From an uncultured Succinatimonas sp. (GTDB lineage: Bacteria; Pseudomonadota; Gammaproteobacteria; Enterobacterales; Succinivibrionaceae), in assembly GCA_900548485.1 (NCBI GenBank), contig URKL01000127.1, positions 1 to 5,899 of the forward strand: a stretch of DNA of 5,899 nt. Reading direction: 5' to 3'. Of the stretch, positions 1-5,899 are shown piece after piece (the stretch's first letter is position 1; each line of letters opens with the position of its first letter). A program made the position numbers and the translations under genes. Below the pieces are notes generated by a model that did no database searches, had not been told where the DNA came from, and saw only the letters and a program-made list of their open reading frames with translations.

Positions 1-95
1 GTTCCGGAAAGTCAGTTGAACGACATGAGAGACAGAGTAAACGCTCTGAAGTATAAAGGAAGAGACTTTGGTGAGTTAAAAATTAACTGTAACGC
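1..95. other. Unassigned sequence downstream of secG, at the window edge
   Basis: No gene can be named here. The plus strand is open from base 1 to a TGA at 193-195, so a 3' end of a rightward gene converging on secG is possible. It would have to overlap the secG 3' end by about 100 bases, and its translation is not familiar to me. A second plus frame stops at 54-56. On the minus strand, which is the secG 3' flank, there is a 5-bp hairpin (33-37 with 44-48) and an AT-only inverted repeat (AGTTAA/TTAACT, about 76-90). Neither is followed by a T run, so neither is a convincing terminator. The tRNA-Leu that follows secG in E. coli is not present in these bases. Confidence 0.3.
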
Positions 96-470
96 TTATT
101 TGCTAGCAGGAGCGTCGGTGTTGCTAGAATCATTAACAACCGGAACATCGCTATTAACTGCTGGAACATCAGATGGGGCTACTGTTTCAGACTGAGCAAC
201 ACCTGCATCGATATTGCTAAAGTTGCTCTGAGTTTCATGAGCCTCTTTTTGCATCCAACCGATAAATAAACAAATACCAAAGAAAGCGATGATCAAAATC
301 CAGGTAGATCTTGTTAAAAAATTACCTGAACCTGCAGAACCAAATACGGTGTTAGAAGCACCGGCACCAAAAGAAGCGCCCATACCAGCACCTTTACCCT
401 GCTGAACTAAAATCAAAGCAACTACGGCTATACAGACTAATAAGAAAACAACAATTGTAGCTTCGTACAT
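96..470 (-). CDS. secG: SecG, preprotein translocase subunit
   Basis: SecG is the small accessory subunit of the SecYEG channel in the inner membrane and assists SecA-driven protein export. The 124-residue product has the family layout: a first membrane segment (about residues 3-22), the conserved glycine-rich loop starting QQGKGAGMGASFG and continuing through NTVFGSAGSGNFLTR (about 23-54), and a second membrane segment (about 55-72). The remaining 50 or so residues form a hydrophilic Ser/Asp/Asn/Pro-rich tail, making it longer than the 110-residue E. coli protein and including a 7-residue repeat. The ATG at 468-470 is preceded by AGGA (478-481 on the plus strand) at 7-base spacing and gives the expected N-terminus. 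It lies last in the leftward block, 68 bases after glmM, and has its own promoter candidate. Identity is firm; the tail has no known function. Confidence 0.96.
   Translation of the reverse strand: MYEATIVVFLLVCIAVVALILVQQGKGAGMGASFGAGASNTVFGSAGSGNFLTRSTWILIIAFFGICLFIGWMQKEAHETQSNFSNIDAGVAQSETVAPSDVPAVNSDVPVVNDSSNTDAPASK
132..173 (-). repeat. Two-unit 21-bp tandem repeat in the secG tail
   Basis: Two adjacent 21-base units (132-152 and 153-173) agree at 15 of 21 positions and encode SDVPAVN followed by SDVPVVN, residues 100-113 of SecG. The first serine is TCT in one unit and AGC in the other, and there are third-position changes, so this is not a fresh duplication. The repeat lies in the hydrophilic C-terminal tail, outside the conserved SecG core. 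Confidence 0.7.
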
Positions 471-513
471 AATAAAATCCTAAATACGCATACTCGTACC
501 ATTCTGAGCGTGA

Positions 514-542
514 ATAATACCGTTTACAGGCACTTTTTTCAA
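514..542 (-). promoter_or_regulatory. Probable sigma-70 promoter for secG
   Basis: On the minus strand TTGAAA (plus 537-542) and TATTAT (plus 514-519) are separated by exactly 17 bases; each matches its consensus hexamer at 5 of 6 positions. Transcription would begin near 507, giving a leader of roughly 37 bases before the secG ATG, with the AGGA ribosome binding site inside it. The -35 box overlaps the glmM stop codon (539-541). This would let secG be transcribed independently of the upstream operon, in addition to any read-through. Confidence 0.6.
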
Positions 543-1888
543 GCGCTTTCGCCCTCTGCTTGATGGATGATCACATCTGCAATACGTTGAGCCTTAGTGT
601 GGACATCATTTCTATCAGGGCCTTCCACCATAACTCTCACTACAGGCTCGGTTCCTGACTTACGTAAAAGCACACGACCTCTTTCACCTAAAGACTTTTC
701 AACTGCAGTAACTTCAGCTTGAACTTTAGAATCATTAATATCAAAGCCAGCTGTAAGACGTACATTGATAAGCTCCTGCGGGAACATAAAGAGATCTGAG
801 GATAATTCCGCAATGCTCTTTTGCTGATGCAGACAAGCTTTTAATACCTGTAAAGCAGAAATAATACCGTCACCTGTGGTTGCATAATCTAAGCAAATGA
901 TATGACCACTATTTTCACCACCTAAGCGCCAGCCCTTTTCAAGTAAGGATTCCATAACATAACGATCACCGACCTTAGTTCTGACAAAATCAATACCCTT
1001 GCGCTTTAAAGCAAATTCAAAGCCCAAATTAGACATCAAGGTACCGACAACACCACCGACAAGTTTGTTTTGCATGAGGCGATCACAGGCTATGATATAC
1101 ATCAAATTATCACCGTCATGCATATGACCATGGCTGTCTACCATCAAGACGCGATCGCCATCGCCATCAAAAGCAATACCTAAATCAGCCTTAGTAGCTA
1201 AAACCATATCAACTAAAGATTGCGGATGAGTAGAGCCTACACCATCATTAATATTGACACCATTAGGCCTATCGCCAATAACAATTACGTTAGCTCCTAG
1301 TTCACGGAATACTAGAGGAGCTACATGATAGGTCGCACCATTAGCACAATCTAAAACAATAGTTAGTCCTTCTAAACTTAGATGAGCTGAAAAGGCACTC
1401 TTACAAAATTCCACATAACGGCCAGGAGCATCGTCTTGGCGATAAGCACGGCCAAAAGCTGAAGGCGAAGCCATCTTTAAATCATCAGAGTCTAAAGCCT
1501 GCTCGATAGCAAGTTCTACCTCATCTGGAAGCTTAGTACCTTCCTTAGAGAAAAACTTAATACCATTGTCATAATAAGGATTATGCGAGGCGCTGATAAC
1601 TACACCTAAATCCGCTCTAAAAGCACGAGTAAGATATGATACTGCTGGAGTTGGCATCGGGCCTAACATGACAGGACTAATACCTGAGGCTGAAAAACCA
1701 GCTTCTAAGGCAGCTTCCAACATATATCCTGACAGTCTGGTATCTTTACCAATAATAACCCTACCGCCATTTTCTTTAGCTAAAACCTTACCTGCAGCCA
1801 TTCCTAAACGAATAGCAAATTCAGGGGTAATAGGATATTGACCAACACGGCCTCTGACACCGTCCGTACCAAAATATTTACGTTGCAT
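539..1888 (-). CDS. glmM: GlmM, phosphoglucosamine mutase
   Basis: GlmM converts glucosamine-6-phosphate to glucosamine-1-phosphate in the cytoplasm, the step before GlmU in UDP-GlcNAc synthesis for peptidoglycan and lipopolysaccharide. The 449-residue product matches the family length (445 in E. coli). It starts with the diagnostic FGTDGVRG (6-13). The catalytic phosphoserine loop ISASHNP is at 98-104, with Ser101 as the residue that carries the phosphate. The Mg-binding loop DGDGDR is at 241-246, the sugar-binding GGENSGH at 323-329, and the C-terminal phosphate-binding loop RKSGTEP at 409-415. All four active-site elements are intact, so it should be active. The ATG lies 6 bases after the folP-like stop, with an AAGGAA (1901-1906) inside the end of that gene at a rather long 12-base spacing. 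This indicates cotranscription and probably some translational coupling. Confidence 0.98.
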   Translation of the reverse strand: MQRKYFGTDGVRGRVGQYPITPEFAIRLGMAAGKVLAKENGGRVIIGKDTRLSGYMLEAALEAGFSASGISPVMLGPMPTPAVSYLTRAFRADLGVVISASHNPYYDNGIKFFSKEGTKLPDEVELAIEQALDSDDLKMASPSAFGRAYRQDDAPGRYVEFCKSAFSAHLSLEGLTIVLDCANGATYHVAPLVFRELGANVIVIGDRPNGVNINDGVGSTHPQSLVDMVLATKADLGIAFDGDGDRVLMVDSHGHMHDGDNLMYIIACDRLMQNKLVGGVVGTLMSNLGFEFALKRKGIDFVRTKVGDRYVMESLLEKGWRLGGENSGHIICLDYATTGDGIISALQVLKACLHQQKSIAELSSDLFMFPQELINVRLTAGFDINDSKVQAEVTAVEKSLGERGRVLLRKSGTEPVVRVMVEGPDRNDVHTKAQRIADVIIHQAEGESA

Positions 1889-1894
1889 GGTTGT

Positions 1895-2758
1895 TTATTC
1901 TTCCTTATGACGTTTCAGCTTATCGCGCAGATTACGGAAACGTCTAATGATAGCCTTTGAGAATCTAAAAGGCTTAGTAGTTGCCAATAGCAACTGCCAT
2001 GTACCCAAAGACAAAGCCATATCTGCAACATTCTCCGTACGTAAAATCTGTACTGTGGCTCTATCTGCACAGAAAAGTACTAAAGTTTGTGAAATATTTG
2101 CATTGTCCTTTAAAAATTCATCATTTGATGACAAAGGTCTTGGCATAGTAAAGCTTATAGGAATACCAAAGGTTTTTAAGGTATCTAAACGTCCAATAAG
2201 CTTTAATTGCGCCTTTACAGGAGCACTCTTACCTAAAAGAGGATCTATAAGTAGCATTTTACGCGAGATACCCGCATTTAAGCAGGCATCAATACGCTCA
2301 AATAAAAATTCAGAGACCAAGGCAATTGCATCATCTTGATCGGACTTGCAGGCTATATCGCCATCAAATTGCAAGCAAACTGGCACTTTTAAATTTAAAG
2401 CCATCTGCATAGCACCCTCATAACGCAAAGCGTCAGGAGAGATTAACATTGAAGCGCCAGCTTCGACAGCTTTTTGCATATTATCTGGATAAACAGTGCT
2501 AGCTGCAATCACCAGACGAGTATTCTGCGCAATCTCAGTAATAGCTCTAATTAAAAGCTCAGACTCCGCTTCTTTACTGACTTTTTCATCACCATTAGTG
2601 ACGATAACCTCGACAAATTCCGCTCCTGAAGCATACATGGAATGAGCTTTTTTGAGTAATTTCTCAAAATCAACCTGATCCTTAAGATCTAAAGCTAAAA
2701 TGCCCATGACCTTAGTTATGCTTAGATCGAAATTGCGATCTCTGATTTTTAGCTTCAT
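1895..2758 (-). CDS. folP: Degenerate dihydropteroate synthase (FolP) homologue, probably not catalytic
   Basis: FolP normally joins 6-hydroxymethyl-dihydropterin diphosphate to p-aminobenzoate in folate synthesis. This 287-residue product sits exactly where folP belongs and aligns, from memory, end to end with E. coli FolP (282 residues): KVMGIL (16-21), VPVCL (125-129), then AGISRKMLLIDP (162-173). The active site is largely gone. Asn22 of the GILNVTPDSFSDGG loop is Ala22 and the loop is shortened; the DVGGESTRPG loop reads EVIVTNGDEK (50-59); Asp96 is Ser87; Asn115 is replaced; SRKS with Lys221 reads PRPL (206-209); His257 is Glu242. Asp185 (Asp172) and Arg255 (Arg240) seem kept. Residues 262-287 form a basic, Arg/Lys-rich tail. 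The frame is intact and the SD is strong, so it is not an ordinary decaying gene. I infer a barrel-fold pseudoenzyme of unknown role; an altered-substrate enzyme is possible. Confidence 0.85.
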   Translation of the reverse strand: MKLKIRDRNFDLSITKVMGILALDLKDQVDFEKLLKKAHSMYASGAEFVEVIVTNGDEKVSKEAESELLIRAITEIAQNTRLVIAASTVYPDNMQKAVEAGASMLISPDALRYEGAMQMALNLKVPVCLQFDGDIACKSDQDDAIALVSEFLFERIDACLNAGISRKMLLIDPLLGKSAPVKAQLKLIGRLDTLKTFGIPISFTMPRPLSSNDEFLKDNANISQTLVLFCADRATVQILRTENVADMALSLGTWQLLLATTKPFRFSKAIIRRFRNLRDKLKRHKEE

Positions 2759-2764
2759 CAGCTA

Positions 2765-2770
2765 CTCCTT
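2765..2770 (-). promoter_or_regulatory. Strong ribosome binding site of the folP-like gene
   Basis: The minus strand reads AAGGAG six bases before the ATG at 2756-2758, within the 13-base gap after the ftsH stop. It is the best Shine-Dalgarno match in the operon. This fixes the start, which also aligns with the MKL start of E. coli FolP, and argues that the divergent gene is still translated. Confidence 0.8.
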
Positions 2771-2771
2771 A

Positions 2772-4739
2772 TTAACGGGCCTCACCGTTATTATCATCTG
2801 AGTCTTTAGGTGCATCAGTATTCTGAGTATTGGCACTATTTTCCTCAGTATTGTTATTAACAGTCTGGCTGGGGGCCTCGTTTTGAGACTTAGGACCATC
2901 ATTACTATTTACAGCAGGATCATAATCCAAAGTAGGAGCTCTTACCGGGACGCGATTCATAAGATCGTCAATTTGTAAAGCATCAATAGTTTCGTACTTT
3001 AACAAAGCATCCTTCATATTCTCAAGAATGTCTTTGTTATCTTTAAGAAGCTGTTCGGCTTTAGCATAACAAGAGTTAACAATAGAAGTTACCTCTTCAT
3101 CGATAATCAAAGCAGTCTTATCTGACATAGCTTGCATGGAGCTACCTTGAGAGCCTAAATACATGGAGGACTCGTTATCCTTCTCATAGAGCATCGGTGC
3201 TAAGCGCTTGCTAAAGCCCCAACGAGTTACCATCTTACGCGCAATATCTGTAGCTCTTTCAATATCATTAGAAGCGCCTGTAGTAACAGCATCCTCACCA
3301 AACATCAAAGACTCGGCTATTCTTCCTGCAAATAAGGTAGAAATATTTGACATTAAGTACTGCTTGCTTTGGCTATAACGATCTTGCTCAGGTAAATACA
3401 TAGTCACACCTAAAGCACGGCCTCTTGGAATAATTGAAACCTTGTAGACCGGATCGTGCTCAGGCATAAGACGACCTACAATAGTATGTCCTGCCTCATG
3501 ATAAGCTGTATTGATACGCTCATGCTCAGTCATTGCCATAGAACGACGTTCAGCACCCATTAAGAGTTTATCTTTAGCCTCTTCAAATTCGTGCATGCTA
3601 ACGACGCGTAAATTCTTACGTGCGGCAGCTAAAGCAGCTTCATTGACTAAGTTTGCAAGCTCAGCTCCTGAGAAACCTGGTGTTCCACGAGCTAAAACAG
3701 CGGCATCAACGTCCTTTGATAAAGGAACCTTACGCATATGAACTTTTAAGATCTGCTCTCTACCACGAACATCAGGTAAACCAACAACTACTTGACGGTC
3801 AAAACGACCAGGACGTAATAAAGCTTGATCTAAGACATCAGGACGGTTAGTAGCAGCAATTACAATCACTGCCTCGAAGCCTTCAAAACCATCCATCTCT
3901 ACTAATAACTGGTTTAAGGTCTGCTCGCGCTCATCATGACCGCCTCCTAAGCCTACACCACGTTTACGGCCTACAGCGTCAATTTCGTCGATGAAGATAA
4001 TGCAAGGAGCATTCTTTTTAGCAGTTGCGAACATATCACGGACACGTGAGGCACCTACACCTACGAACATCTCCACGAAATCAGAACCTGAAATGGAGAA
4101 GAACGGTACCTTAGCTTCACCTGCAATAGCTCTAGCTAATAAAGTTTTACCTGTACCTGGAGGACCTACCATTAAAACACCACGAGGAATACGTCCACCT
4201 AATTTAGAGTACTTAGAAGGATCTTTGAGGAAGTCGACTAACTCTACAACATCCTCTTTAGCCTCATCACAGCCTGCAACATCCGCAAAAGTAGTCTTGA
4301 TCTGATTTTCGCTCAAAAGCTTAGCTTTACTCTTACCAAAAGATAAAGGATTGCCTTTTGAACCACCTTGCATCTGACGCATAAAGAAAATCCACACACC
4401 AATGAGTAAGATCATTGGGAACCAAGAGACAAAGATTGTCATCAAGGTACTCTGTTCCTCAGGCTTAGTACCTGAAGCTCTGACATTGTGACTGATTAAA
4501 TTTTCTAATAATTGCGGATCTGATAAAGGCATAACAGTGACAAATTTTTCACCATTACGCTTTAAACCATTGATCACATAGCCATCAAAGACTACCTCTT
4601 GGATCTGCTCAGACTGCACCTCACGTACAAAGGTGGTGTAATCCTCTGTACGACCTGAGCTTTCGCTTGAGTTAAAAGACTCAAAAAGAGTCATCAAAAT
4701 GACTGCTACTACGAGCCATAGGATCAGATTTTTAGTCAT
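2772..4739 (-). CDS. ftsH: FtsH, ATP-dependent membrane zinc metalloprotease
   Basis: FtsH is a hexameric AAA+ protease of the inner membrane that degrades misassembled membrane proteins and regulatory proteins; in E. coli these include LpxC and sigma-32. In this 655-residue product there is a first membrane helix (about 4-20), a periplasmic domain (about 25-97), a second membrane helix (about 99-120), Walker A GPPGTGKT (192-199), the pore motif with Phe225 in FVGVG, Walker [10 protein letters not shown] (247-255), and the second region of homology ending in the arginine fingers Arg309 and Arg312. The zinc site HEAGH is at 414-418, with the third ligand Asp492 in GASND. All are intact. Residues about 600-655 are a disordered Asn/Asp/Ser/Thr-rich tail with no recognisable motif. 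The ATG overlaps the rlmE stop (ATGA, 4736-4739), with a GGGG-type ribosome binding site inside rlmE, so translation is probably coupled. Confidence 0.99.
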   Translation of the reverse strand: MTKNLILWLVVAVILMTLFESFNSSESSGRTEDYTTFVREVQSEQIQEVVFDGYVINGLKRNGEKFVTVMPLSDPQLLENLISHNVRASGTKPEEQSTLMTIFVSWFPMILLIGVWIFFMRQMQGGSKGNPLSFGKSKAKLLSENQIKTTFADVAGCDEAKEDVVELVDFLKDPSKYSKLGGRIPRGVLMVGPPGTGKTLLARAIAGEAKVPFFSISGSDFVEMFVGVGASRVRDMFATAKKNAPCIIFIDEIDAVGRKRGVGLGGGHDEREQTLNQLLVEMDGFEGFEAVIVIAATNRPDVLDQALLRPGRFDRQVVVGLPDVRGREQILKVHMRKVPLSKDVDAAVLARGTPGFSGAELANLVNEAALAAARKNLRVVSMHEFEEAKDKLLMGAERRSMAMTEHERINTAYHEAGHTIVGRLMPEHDPVYKVSIIPRGRALGVTMYLPEQDRYSQSKQYLMSNISTLFAGRIAESLMFGEDAVTTGASNDIERATDIARKMVTRWGFSKRLAPMLYEKDNESSMYLGSQGSSMQAMSDKTALIIDEEVTSIVNSCYAKAEQLLKDNKDILENMKDALLKYETIDALQIDDLMNRVPVRAPTLDYDPAVNSNDGPKSQNEAPSQTVNNNTEENSANTQNTDAPKDSDDNNGEAR

Positions 4740-5440
4740 ACTTCCCCTTTTTCATCCGGATCCTCATCCGGTATTGCTGCAAATTCTGTAGCTGGGCTGA
4801 CACCGTTTAAAGGATGGCCTTTAAAACCTGTGGCAACCATATAAACCTCACGAGATCTATCTCTTGAGGCATCAGGCTTACGTACACGAACCTCTTTGAA
4901 GTCATGTCGTAATTCCTTTAAAAATTCCTGAGAGCCCACACCTTGGAAGACCTTTACTACAAAGGTTCCACCAATACGCAGAACTCGACGCGCCATATCT
5001 AAGGCTAATTCAGACAAAAGCATAGCTCGAGGTTGGTCAATGGCAACATTGCCTGACATATTTGGTGCCATATCCGATAATACTACATGAGCACCAACCC
5101 CAATCATACTATAGAGTTTACAGAAGACTTCATCTTCACGAAAATCTCCTTGAAGAAATTCAACTCCACGAATTGGACGCATCGGTAAAATATCGCAGGC
5201 TATAACATGTCCACTATCACCTATACACTTAATGGCAAATTCAGACCAACCACCTGGAGCTGCTCCTAGATCGACTACAATATTGCCAGGACGAATAAGC
5301 TTATCGCGCTGTTGCAACTCTTCAAGCTTAAAAGCTGCACGAGAGCGCAAACCGAGCTTATGGGCCTGCTTTACATATTGGTCAGAAAAATGTTCTTGAA
5401 GCCAACGAGTCTGGCTTGCTGTTCTTTTTTTAACTGGCAA
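4736..5440 (-). CDS. rlmE: RlmE (FtsJ/RrmJ), 23S rRNA U2552 2'-O-methyltransferase
   Basis: RlmE uses S-adenosylmethionine to methylate the ribose of U2552 in the A loop of 23S rRNA, a late step of 50S assembly. The 234-residue product has the SAM-binding motif DLGAAPGGW (57-65) and the complete K-D-K-E catalytic tetrad: Lys38, Asp123 (SDMAPN), Lys163 (VVKVFQG) and Glu198 (SREVY). The start must be TTG at 5440: an in-frame stop lies nine codons upstream (5465-5467), no ATG or GTG occurs between, and the first internal Met is residue 87, inside the fold. From the [11 protein letters not shown] aligns with the E. coli N-terminus (TGKKRSAS). A GGGA ribosome binding site lies 8 bases upstream. 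E. coli RlmE (209 residues) ends near residue 208 here; the last 25 or so residues are an acidic extension. First gene of the leftward operon, overlapping ftsH by 4 bases. Confidence 0.97.
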   Translation of the reverse strand: MPVKKRTASQTRWLQEHFSDQYVKQAHKLGLRSRAAFKLEELQQRDKLIRPGNIVVDLGAAPGGWSEFAIKCIGDSGHVIACDILPMRPIRGVEFLQGDFREDEVFCKLYSMIGVGAHVVLSDMAPNMSGNVAIDQPRAMLLSELALDMARRVLRIGGTFVVKVFQGVGSQEFLKELRHDFKEVRVRKPDASRDRSREVYMVATGFKGHPLNGVSPATEFAAIPDEDPDEKGEV

Positions 5441-5448
5441 AAGCTTGA

Positions 5449-5452
5449 TCCC
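5449..5452 (-). promoter_or_regulatory. Ribosome binding site deciding the TTG start of rlmE
   Basis: The minus strand reads GGGA, ending 8 bases before the TTG at 5438-5440. No ATG or GTG start exists in this frame between the upstream stop and residue 87 of the fold, so this site supports the TTG. The first G of GGGA is also the G of an out-of-frame ATG (5452-5454), so ribosomes could in principle start in either frame. Confidence 0.55.
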
Positions 5453-5463
5453 ATTTAGAAAGA

Positions 5464-5492
5464 TTTAAAAATATTCTCAGTTATTATACAAT
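5464..5492 (+). promoter_or_regulatory. Possible promoter for yhbY
   Basis: TTTAAA (5464-5469, 4 of 6 to the -35 consensus) and TACAAT (5487-5492, 5 of 6 to the -10) are 17 bases apart, with a start expected near 5499 and a leader of about 70 bases. Its -10 overlaps the minus-strand TATAAT by 2 bases. A second TACAAT at 5542-5547 has no usable -35 at normal spacing. In a spacer this AT-rich such matches arise easily, so this is a candidate only. Confidence 0.35.
5483..5488 (-). promoter_or_regulatory. Probable -10 box of the rlmE-ftsH-folP-glmM operon promoter
   Basis: The minus strand has a perfect TATAAT here, about 43 bases before the rlmE TTG, placing the transcript start near 5476 and a leader of about 36 bases. 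The hexamers at 16-18-base spacing upstream are poor (TATTAT or similar); a TTGATA lies only 11 bases away, too close to serve as a standard -35. I see no match to the sigma-32 heat-shock consensus known for the E. coli rlmE-ftsH promoter. Confidence 0.5.
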
Positions 5493-5570
5493 TTAAAGAT
5501 ATCAAATAATAATTGCAATCTGATATTTAGCGCAACTAAGTTACAATAAATTATCAATCGTAGGTTAAAT

Positions 5571-5861
5571 ATGTCTTTAAATTCAAAACAACGTCAATTT
5601 CTTAAGGCTCAGGCTCACTCGTTAAAGCCTGTCGTAATGTTAGGCTCTGGCGGCTTATCTGAGGCTGTTTTAAAAGAGCTAGATAGTTCTATAGAATATC
5701 ACGAGCTTGTCAAGGTTAAACTAAATTCCGGTGACGATCGTAAAGAACAAGCTACAGCTTGTGCCGATGCTGTTAAAGCTGAGGTAGTCTCTGTAGTCGG
5801 TTTCATTGCTATTTTATTTAGACAGCGCAAAGACGGTAGTCGCTTCATCCTACCTCGTTAA
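5571..5861 (+). CDS. yhbY: YhbY, CRM-domain ribosome assembly RNA-binding protein
   Basis: YhbY is a single-CRM-domain protein that binds pre-50S ribosomal particles and helps large-subunit assembly. At 96 residues it matches the family (97 in E. coli). The N-terminal KQRQFLKAQAHSLKPVVMLG (6-25) runs into the RNA-binding GxxG loop GSGG (25-28), followed by HELVKVKL (44-51) and the C-terminal strand with Arg84 and the LPR end, all typical. The ATG at 5571 has a TAGG (5561-5564) about 6 bases upstream. It is transcribed divergently from rlmE, as in E. coli, pairing two large-subunit maturation factors across one 130-base spacer. The reading frame is complete and shows nothing unusual. Confidence 0.97.
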   Translation: MSLNSKQRQFLKAQAHSLKPVVMLGSGGLSEAVLKELDSSIEYHELVKVKLNSGDDRKEQATACADAVKAEVVSVVGFIAILFRQRKDGSRFILPR

Positions 5862-5899
5862 GCTTAAACCTTTTAAGCGAAAAAAATCCCGATTTGATT
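5862..5899 (+). terminator. Possible yhbY terminator, cut by the window end
   Basis: Immediately after the yhbY stop, GCTTAAA (5862-5868) can pair with TTTAAGC (5872-5878) around a 3-base loop, but no T run follows it. Next come seven A's (5880-5886) and TCCCGA (5887-5892), then TTTGATT to the edge. An A-tract followed by a short GC-rich arm is how a bidirectional rho-independent terminator begins; the matching arm TCGGGA plus a T run would lie just beyond the window. This is inferred, not seen. Confidence 0.3.

Noticed and set aside
33..48. Hairpin CAGAG/CTCTG as a secG terminator
   Set aside because: The stem is only 5 bp with a 6-base loop, and no T run follows on the minus strand.
1947..2339. 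130-codon open frame on the plus strand opposite the folP-like gene
   Set aside because: It lies wholly antisense to a gene with clear family homology, shows no recognisable motif, and its composition looks like a reverse-strand shadow.
3511..4305. Three plus-strand open frames (65-104 codons) opposite ftsH
   Set aside because: All lie antisense to the highly conserved AAA+ and protease core; their sequences mirror FtsH codons and resemble no protein I know.
5441..5570. Sigma-32 heat-shock promoter upstream of rlmE-ftsH, expected from E. coli
   Set aside because: No CTTGAA plus CCCCAT-like pair at suitable spacing is visible on the minus strand; only a sigma-70-like TATAAT stands out.
1..5899. 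CRISPR array, insertion sequence, prophage or defence genes
   Set aside because: All six genes are core housekeeping genes in conserved order; no spaced direct repeats, transposase or terminal inverted repeats were found.

Overview
The window looks like core chromosome of a moderately AT-leaning gammaproteobacterium. It carries the block yhbY | rlmE-ftsH-folP-glmM-secG, in the same order and orientations as in Escherichia coli: yhbY reads rightward and the other five genes read leftward. The proteins are recognisably enterobacterial in type but divergent, and the folP product is very divergent. A host-associated lineage such as the Succinivibrionaceae would fit, but that is only a guess and the sequence here does not settle it.

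Layout from the right: yhbY (5571-5861, +) is followed by a short hairpin and what may be the first arm of a terminator cut by the window edge. A 130-base AT-rich divergent spacer (5441-5570) holds a perfect TATAAT on the minus strand and a weaker plus-strand promoter candidate. The leftward operon then runs through rlmE (TTG start), ftsH (ATGA overlap with rlmE), folP-like (13-base gap) and glmM (6-base gap). A 68-base gap precedes secG, which has its own good sigma-70-type promoter at the end of glmM. The leftmost 95 bases lie downstream of secG and hold no gene I can name; the tRNA-Leu found after secG in E. coli is not there.

Functionally the block is housekeeping. YhbY and RlmE act on the large ribosomal subunit. 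FtsH is the membrane-bound AAA+ protease. GlmM supplies glucosamine-1-phosphate for peptidoglycan and lipopolysaccharide. SecG is part of the protein-export channel.

The clear anomaly is the gene in the folP position. It is full length, in frame and has a strong ribosome binding site. Its product aligns end to end with dihydropteroate synthase, yet nearly all pterin-, pABA- and phosphate-binding residues are gone, and it ends in a strongly basic helix. It looks like a retained pseudoenzyme with a new or purely structural role. A second, more speculative point is at the start of rlmE: the only in-frame start is TTG, while an ATG in another frame reaches an A7 slippery run from which a -1 slip would enter the RlmE frame.
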